This document shows, in pieces, positions 7,245 to 11,638 of a stretch of DNA of 11,638 nt. The notes beneath the pieces were generated by a model. The model was not told the origin of the DNA. It did not search any database and saw nothing but the letters and a program-made list of their open reading frames with translations. The DNA is from Armatimonadota bacterium (lineage in GTDB: Bacteria; Armatimonadota; UBA10988), in the NCBI GenBank assembly GCA_016183835.1, contig JACPDV010000401.1:1-11638 (forward strand), written 5' to 3'. The position numbers and the translations under genes were made by a program. How positions within the stretch are numbered: the stretch's first letter is position 1; each line of letters opens with the position of its first letter.

Positions 7245-8199
7245 GCAAGCGGCCTGGCGTCTGCTGTTGCAGGCCTACGGCGCCGCCCGCAGCGTGTCGG
7301 AGCAGGGCCTCGCCCTCTGCCGGCTGCGGTTCCACGCCCACGCGGACCGCGACCCCGCCCTGGCCGCCGTGCTCGGCCGCGAGCTGCTCGCCCGCAAGCT
7401 GTTCGACGCCGAGGCCCGCGACGTCTACGCGACGCTCGGCGACCTTGTCCCGCCCGACCAGCGCCTGACCTGGCGCCGCGCCGCCGTGCGCTGCGACCTG
7501 CGGCTCCGCGAGTTCGTCCCCGCGCGGCTCGAGTGGTACCGCGAGGCGCTGGCCGAGAGCTCGGTGAGCGCCGCCTACGTGCTCACCCTGGCGGCGCTCG
7601 CCGGCCGGCTCGACGACGCGGACCTCGGCGCCGAGGCGGTCTGCCGGGCGCTGCAGGAGGGCGGTGAGCGCGAGTGGCGCACCGTCGGTCTCGAGTATGC
7701 CGCCGGCCGGCGCTGGCTGGCGCGCCATTACCTCGAGCGGCCCGTCTCGCCGGCCGGCGTGGCGGCCGTGGCGCAGGCCGCGGCGGCGGAGCCCGCTGAC
7801 GCGGACCGCCTGCGTTACTTGGCGCGGGCCTGGCGGCCGGGCACCGACCCCGAGCGCACGGCCGTGTACGAGGCGCTCTTCCGGGTCGCCCCGGACGACC
7901 GCGAGAACACCGGCTTCCTGGCCGGCGAGGTGCTGGCCGGCAGGCTGGAGGTGAGCGACGCCTGCGCCGTGCTGGCCGCCTGGGTGGCGCTGGAGCCGCC
8001 CCGGTGGCCGCCGGGCGGCACGATCCCGACGCCGTGGAGTGGATCCGCCGGGCGGCGGAGCTGCCCGCTGCGGCGGCCGAGCTGCGGGCCTGGCTGGCGG
8101 TCTGCGAGGTGCGCGCGGGGCGGGCGGACCTCGATCGCCACCGGCCGGTCGTGCTCGACGCCGACGTGCCCGCAGCATGGCGGGCGGAGCTCGGGCTGA
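7213..8199 (+). CDS. N-terminal fragment of the giant TPR protein
   Basis: This reading encodes 328 aa, but only residues 1 to about 263 (to about 8001) look genuine: helical, TPR-like sequence such as REFVPARLEWYREALAESSV. The remaining 65 residues (PRWPPGGTIPTPWSGSAG and on) are out-of-frame shadow. The start is a TTG with GGGGAG about ten bases upstream. It lies inside the end of the preceding TPR gene, an overlap of 32 bases, so the start is uncertain; a later TTG at 7228 or GTG at 7294 are alternatives. Confidence 0.55.
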   Translation: MSPLSLTENDRQAAWRLLLQAYGAARSVSEQGLALCRLRFHAHADRDPALAAVLGRELLARKLFDAEARDVYATLGDLVPPDQRLTWRRAAVRCDLRLREFVPARLEWYREALAESSVSAAYVLTLAALAGRLDDADLGAEAVCRALQEGGEREWRTVGLEYAAGRRWLARHYLERPVSPAGVAAVAQAAAAEPADADRLRYLARAWRPGTDPERTAVYEALFRVAPDDRENTGFLAGEVLAGRLEVSDACAVLAAWVALEPPRWPPGGTIPTPWSGSAGRRSCPLRRPSCGPGWRSARCARGGRTSIATGRSCSTPTCPQHGGRSSG

Positions 8200-9827
8200 G
8201 TCTCTCGCGCATCGTCGAGCAGGCCGGCGGACGCGACACCGAGCTGTTCGAGCACACCTGGGCGGCGCTGGAGGGCGGCACACGGCCGGACTGGCTGGCG
8301 CTCAGCCTGTCCGGCATCTACGCCGCGGCCGGCCGCACCGACGCCGGCACCACCTCGGTCTACGAGCACGCCTTCCAAGCCGACCCCTCCGCCGAGCACG
8401 CCCGCCTGCTGGGCCACGCCTACCTGGCCGACGACAGCGTGCCGGTGCGGCAGAAGATCGCCCACTGGCGGGCCTGCCTCGACCGCGGCCGCGCCGACCC
8501 CGAGATGCTCACCGAGCTGGCCAAGGCCTACGCTGCCGAGGGCGCGGCCACCGAGGCGGCGCTCAACGTGGTGGAGAACATGCCCGTCGCGCAACAGCCG
8601 CGCGTGCTCGACGAGCTCTGCCGCTACCGCTTCCGGCGCGGCGACTACCGCTCGGCGGAGACCATCGCCGCGGCGCTGGTGCAGCTCCGCCCCGACGATC
8701 CCGACGCGCTCTGGAAGCTGCTCCTCTGCCGCGTGCGCAACGCGCTGGCGGCGGACCAGCGGCTCGACCGCGTCGACCTCTCGGCGGCCGCGGCGTGGCC
8801 CGGGCACGCCGGGCTGTGCGGGCTGACCGTGCTCGTGGCCGCAGCCACCGGTCAGCCGGTGGCCGACGCCGCATTGGCCGACGCGCTCCACACCGGTGTG
8901 GCCCCGACACCGGCGCTGCTCGCGGCGCGGGCGGTGCTGGCGGGCCAGCCGGGCGGCCTGCCGGCCGAGGCCGAGACGCCCGAGGAGGAGCTGCTCCTGG
9001 CCGCTGCGGAGCACGTGCGGCACGGCGCGGAGGCCGCCCGCCGCCGGCTGCGGGACGCGCGCGACCCGGATCTGCGGCTGTTCGAGCGCGCCCTGGCGGC
9101 GCAGCAGGCGGCGGAGGCCGGGCGGCTGGAGCAGGCCTGGCAGTGCCTCACTCCGGCGGCGCACCGGCAGGGGCCGCCGTGGGACAGCTACCGGCCGGTG
9201 CTCGTCCACCTGGCCCTGCGCGCCGCGCCCGTCGCCGGGCTGGACAGCCTCAACACGCTCTTCGACGCCAGGCAGGGCTTCGCCGCCGCGCTCCGCCGGG
9301 TGTCATCGCTGGCCGAGGAGCACGATCCCGCCGCGCTCGACCGGCTCTACGACATGGACGCCGCCGCCGACCTGCCCACCTGGCGCGCCATGCACGTGGC
9401 CCTGGTCTGCCGCACCGTGCAGGACGAGCTGATCGCCGGCGCCGTGGAGCGCGCCGACCTGCGGCTGGCCGTGCTCCGCGAGGTGGAGCCGGTGCCCGAG
9501 GCGGTGACCTGGCTCAGCGCCGTGACCGCCGACCGGCGGGGCGACCTGGACGCCGCCCTGGCCCACGCCTACCACCTCCCGGCCGAGCTCCGCGCGCGGC
9601 CCGGTGTGGCCTGGACCCTGGCTTCGTGGTTCCTGCGCAACCACCAGGTGCGGATGGCCGAGGCGGCCCTGCGGCATGCTCTCGCGGCGCACGAGGACCG
9701 CGCCCTCCGCTTCGCCGTCACCGCGCTCAACGGGCAGCTCGGCCGGGGCGACGAGTTCGTCCACACCGCCGCGGTCCTGCTCGAGACGATCCCCGTGGGC
9801 TGGAGCGCCTCACCGCGGCGCAGGTGA
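8004..9827 (+). CDS. Middle fragment of the giant TPR protein
   Basis: A 607-aa reading, nominally from GTG at 8004 with no ribosome site, so it is best read as continuing the previous frame. It is helical repeat sequence throughout. A good TPR unit is RFRRGDYRSAETIAAALVQL with RPDDPDALWKLL after it, encoded near 8630-8715. Others are weaker, such as EMLTELAKAYAAEGAATEAA. The final residues WSASPRRR before the TGA at 9825-9827 look like shadow sequence. Codon third positions are strongly G/C in this frame across nearly the whole span. Confidence 0.55.
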   Translation: MAAGRHDPDAVEWIRRAAELPAAAAELRAWLAVCEVRAGRADLDRHRPVVLDADVPAAWRAELGLSLSRIVEQAGGRDTELFEHTWAALEGGTRPDWLALSLSGIYAAAGRTDAGTTSVYEHAFQADPSAEHARLLGHAYLADDSVPVRQKIAHWRACLDRGRADPEMLTELAKAYAAEGAATEAALNVVENMPVAQQPRVLDELCRYRFRRGDYRSAETIAAALVQLRPDDPDALWKLLLCRVRNALAADQRLDRVDLSAAAAWPGHAGLCGLTVLVAAATGQPVADAALADALHTGVAPTPALLAARAVLAGQPGGLPAEAETPEEELLLAAAEHVRHGAEAARRRLRDARDPDLRLFERALAAQQAAEAGRLEQAWQCLTPAAHRQGPPWDSYRPVLVHLALRAAPVAGLDSLNTLFDARQGFAAALRRVSSLAEEHDPAALDRLYDMDAAADLPTWRAMHVALVCRTVQDELIAGAVERADLRLAVLREVEPVPEAVTWLSAVTADRRGDLDAALAHAYHLPAELRARPGVAWTLASWFLRNHQVRMAEAALRHALAAHEDRALRFAVTALNGQLGRGDEFVHTAAVLLETIPVGWSASPRRR

Positions 9828-11107
9828 CGGTCCGGCTGCGGGTCATTCTGGCGGCGGTCGCGGCGCAGATCCAGGCCGGCCGGGCGGCCAGTGCCCGGAG
9901 CGTGCTCGCCACCCGCCTCGACGAGCTGCGCCGGATTCGCCTCCCGCGCAGCGCGCAGCCGTGGGTCGCGGAGCTGCACAACCTCCTCGCCTACGGCCAC
10001 TACGTGGTGGCCGAATACGACCAGGCGCGCGAGGCCCTGCGCGCACTCAGCCCGCGGCCGGCCGCGGCGATCCACAATCTGGCGGTGGTCGCCGAGGCGC
10101 AGGGCGACCCCGCCACCGCGGCGCGGCGCCACGAGCAGGCCATCGAGGCGTGGGCCGAGGCACCGTTCGAACGCGTCAGCAGCACCTACCGCGAAGCAGT
10201 GATGTTCGCCGCCCACGGCCACGTGGCGGGGCTCCACCGCACGCTGGAGCAATGGGCCGACGAGCTGCGCCACCTGGAGGCCTGCATCGCCACCCGGCCG
10301 TTCGACATCCGCACGCAGCGAGCGAGCATCCAGCCGCTGATCGCCCTGGGCGAGGTGGAGCGGGCGCTGCACAAGAGCGGCTGGCTGCTCACCGCACGGC
10401 CCGACGAGCTGGACGTGCAGTTGGACCACGCCACGGTGCTGGCCTCCGCCCGCGGCGCCGGCGCAGCCATCGCCCACCTGGACGAGCTGGCGCAGAAGCG
10501 GCCCGAGGCGCTGGACGCGATCCGGCAGCGCAAGGCGGAGCTGCGCGACCGGCTGAGCGAAGTGGCCGCCGAGCGGGCCGAGTCGGGCGACTGGCGGGCG
10601 ACCTACAGCGCGGCACGCGACGTCGAGGCGCTGGCGGAGACCGAGGAGCAACAGCTCGAGGCCTTGCGGCAGCAGGCGGAAGCCCTGCTGCACATGGCCG
10701 AGGCCGGTGAGGCGGTGTCGCTGCTCGAGCAGGGGCTGACCAAGTGCCGCGAGGCGCAGGCGCTGCGGCCGACAGGCTCGGCGGCGGAGGCCTTTGCGGC
10801 GCTGGAGAAGAAGCTCGGCGCGGCGCTGGCGCCGCGCCTGGCGCACTCGGCGGACGAGCTGTTCCGGCATCGGCGCAAGGCTTACTACACACTGACGGAG
10901 CTGGAGCAGACAGGCCCGCCGGCGGACGCGGCGGAGCAGGCAAGGCAGCTCGGCGAAGCGTTCACGCGGGTGGCGGGGCTGTTCGAGCGGGCGTCGGAGC
11001 TGGGCGGCACGCGGCTGGCCAACCAGGTGCGAGCCAGGCTCGAGGAGTCGCGCGAGCTGGTGACCAAGTGCCGCGAGCTGCGGTTGAGGCTGGGGCGGCG
11101 AAGGTGA
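9824..11107 (+). CDS. C-terminal fragment of the giant TPR protein
   Basis: About 427 aa from a possible GTG at 9824, which forms a GTGA overlap with the previous stop; the frame is already protein-like upstream from about 9797 (GLERLTAAQ). It contains TPR-like units (LLAYGHYVVAEYDQAREALR; NLAVVAEAQGDPATAARRHE) and a Glu/Ala/Gln-rich probable coiled coil around 10550-10830. The C-terminus is basic (ELRLRLGRRR). The motif TKCRE occurs twice, encoded by the same 17-bp sequence. The next gene starts 15 bases after the stop. Confidence 0.6.
   Translation: MTVRLRVILAAVAAQIQAGRAASARSVLATRLDELRRIRLPRSAQPWVAELHNLLAYGHYVVAEYDQAREALRALSPRPAAAIHNLAVVAEAQGDPATAARRHEQAIEAWAEAPFERVSSTYREAVMFAAHGHVAGLHRTLEQWADELRHLEACIATRPFDIRTQRASIQPLIALGEVERALHKSGWLLTARPDELDVQLDHATVLASARGAGAAIAHLDELAQKRPEALDAIRQRKAELRDRLSEVAAERAESGDWRATYSAARDVEALAETEEQQLEALRQQAEALLHMAEAGEAVSLLEQGLTKCREAQALRPTGSAAEAFAALEKKLGAALAPRLAHSADELFRHRRKAYYTLTELEQTGPPADAAEQARQLGEAFTRVAGLFERASELGGTRLANQVRARLEESRELVTKCRELRLRLGRRR
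10737..10753 (+). repeat. 17-bp direct repeat, copy 1 (encodes TKCRE)
   Basis: TGACCAAGTGCCGCGAG occurs here and at 11061-11077, 324 bases apart and in the same reading frame, both times encoding Thr-Lys-Cys-Arg-Glu. The flanks differ (LTKCREAQAL versus VTKCRELRLR). It could be a trace of an internal duplication or coincidental reuse of preferred codons. Confidence 0.5.
11061..11077 (+). repeat. 17-bp direct repeat, copy 2 (encodes TKCRE)
   Basis: Second exact copy of the 17-bp sequence at 10737-10753, in frame near the C-terminus of the long TPR reading. The flanking protein sequence is not obviously duplicated. Confidence 0.5.
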
Positions 11108-11109
11108 GA

Positions 11110-11114
11110 AAGGA
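11110..11114 (+). promoter_or_regulatory. Ribosome binding site for the J-like gene
   Basis: AAGGA lies eight bases before the ATG at 11123, in the 15-base gap after the TPR stop. It supports this start and co-transcription with the TPR genes. Confidence 0.5.
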
Positions 11115-11122
11115 ACGCGGCG

Positions 11123-11566
11123 ATGCGTGACGAAGGCTTCGGCTCACCGTACAACGTGCTGAACGTGGGGCGCGACGCCGACCTGGACGCGGTGGAGGCG
11201 AGCTTCGCACGGTCGTACAAAGCCGCGCGGCGGAGCGCGGGCGGGGAACGGCGCCGGCAGGAACTGAACGCGGCGCTGGAAACTCTGAGGGAACAGGACC
11301 GGCGGGCCGGGGCGGAGGTGCTGTGGTACCACCTGCCCCTGGACCCGGCGGAGCGGATTCCCACGGCGGAGGACTTGTCGGCCGAGCTGCTCCCAGTGGA
11401 GCTGCCGGTGACAGCGGACGCGGCGGCGGAGGTCAGGGCTCCGTCGCCGGGTGAGGTCTTGGCGGCGTATCTCGAGTCGCTGCCGGAGCCGGCGTGGCCG
11501 GACGCGCGGGCGCTCCTGCGCCAGCTCACGGCGGTCCTGCCGCTGCGCAGCTCGGATCCGTCGTAA
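11123..11566 (+). CDS. J-domain-like protein lacking HPD
   Basis: A 147-aa cytoplasmic protein. Residues about 8-60 resemble a DnaJ J-domain: SPYNVLNVGRDADLDAVEAS matches the usual PYEVLGV...A...EI opening, and RRQELNAALETLREQDRRA matches the closing helix with its NxAxxxLxxxxxR pattern. The HPD tripeptide that stimulates Hsp70 ATPase activity is absent; that place reads ARRSAGGERR. The protein therefore probably does not stimulate Hsp70 in the normal way. It may bind Hsp70 passively or be a J-like structural adaptor. Residues 60-80 (AEVLWYHLPL) and the Glu/Pro-rich remainder match nothing I recognise. The gene sits 15 bases after the TPR reading, so it is almost certainly in the same operon, and a further reading follows immediately. 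The J-like call is moderately secure; function is inferred. Confidence 0.75.
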   Translation: MRDEGFGSPYNVLNVGRDADLDAVEASFARSYKAARRSAGGERRRQELNAALETLREQDRRAGAEVLWYHLPLDPAERIPTAEDLSAELLPVELPVTADAAAEVRAPSPGEVLAAYLESLPEPAWPDARALLRQLTAVLPLRSSDPS

Positions 11567-11569
11567 AGG

Positions 11570-11638
11570 GTGGGGAACCGCAGGCACAGCGGCATGAGCA
11601 TCTCGGAGCACGCGGCGGCCCTGATCGCGTTGCGCGAG
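11570..11638 (+). CDS. Start of a further gene, cut by the window edge
   Basis: After the TAA of the J-like gene the same frame stays open to the end of the window. It could start at GTG 11570 or, more likely, at ATG 11594, which gives MSISEHAAALIALRE. Neither has an ideally spaced ribosome site; GGGTGGGGA at 11568-11576 lies 17 bases before the ATG. Fifteen codons are too few to name a product. Position and direction suggest another member of the TPR/J-like operon. Confidence 0.35.
   Translation, partial: MGNRRHSGMSISEHAAALIALRE

Larger units (their letters stand above)
7213..11107 (+). pseudogene. Giant TPR/alpha-helical protein gene broken by two frameshifts
   Basis: Three consecutive readings in different frames form one coherent alpha-helical, Ala/Leu/Arg/Glu-rich protein of about 1300 aa. 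The coding signal moves -1 near 7999-8004 (from ...AAWVALEPP to VAAGRHDPDAVEWIRRAAEL) and -1 again near 9791-9800 (from ...HTAAVLLETIP to GLERLTAAQVTVRL). Each break is at a CCCC run, and one added C restores the frame (EPPPVAAG; ETIPRGLER). The text past each break in the old frame turns into Arg/Ser/Pro/Gly-rich shadow sequence. TPR-like units recur, for example RRGDYRSAETIAAALVQLRP and VAEYDQAREALRALSP, and the C-terminal fifth is coiled-coil-like. No signal peptide or transmembrane helix is seen. The likely role is a cytoplasmic protein-interaction scaffold. Sequencing or assembly error is as likely as true inactivation. Confidence 0.72.

Noticed and set aside
7996..8006. Programmed -1 ribosomal frameshift at the first break
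   Set aside because: The P-site codon CCC would have to re-pair with GCC after slipping, and no X-XXY-YYZ heptamer or clear downstream structure is seen; a lost C explains both breaks better.
8039..9790. First part of the long plus-strand reading 8039-11107
   Set aside because: Up to about 9790 this frame is an Arg/Gly/Ala-rich shadow of the genuine neighbouring frame; only the part after about 9797 is protein-like.

Overview
The window is very GC-rich DNA (about 70% by eye) with a strong third-position G/C bias, typical of a high-GC, free-living bacterium. Secreted multidomain glycoside hydrolases beside long TPR proteins would fit Armatimonadota, Planctomycetota, Hydrogenedentota or similar polysaccharide-degrading lineages. 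No marker gene is present, so this placement is a guess.

Left two thirds (85-6577, minus strand): a two-gene operon of large exported carbohydrate-active enzymes. The first gene transcribed (6577 down to 3935, 880 aa) has a signal peptide, two CBM4/9-like beta-sandwich modules, an Ig-like segment and a clan GH-A TIM barrel with an NEP acid/base motif. The second (3933 down to 85, 1282 aa) has a signal peptide, two concanavalin-like sandwich modules, a helical spacer and a GH42-like barrel with the trimerisation-like and C-terminal beta domains of that family. Only one base separates the stop of the first from the start of the second (TGA-G-ATG), so they are probably translationally coupled and act on the same glycan outside the cytoplasm.

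Centre (6578-6770): a 193-bp divergent intergenic region. On the plus strand it has a good sigma70-type promoter (TTGACA, 18 bp, TAAGAT) whose -10 lies inside a 7-bp-arm inverted repeat, an operator-like arrangement. I found no convincing minus-strand promoter.

Right third (6771-11638, plus strand): an apparent operon of cytoplasmic alpha-helical proteins. It holds a 157-aa TPR protein, a very long TPR/helical reading (about 1300 aa) broken by two -1 shifts, a 147-aa protein with a J-domain-like N-terminus lacking HPD, and the first codons of a further gene cut by the window edge. Both shifts occur at CCCC runs and are each repaired by one added C, so sequencing or assembly error, or recent pseudogenisation, is the simplest reading. 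TPR proteins with a J-like protein suggest a chaperone or protein-assembly role, but the sequence does not prove it.

The first 84 bases carry a short intergenic repeat of the GTCATTGCGAG...GAAGCAATCTC type.
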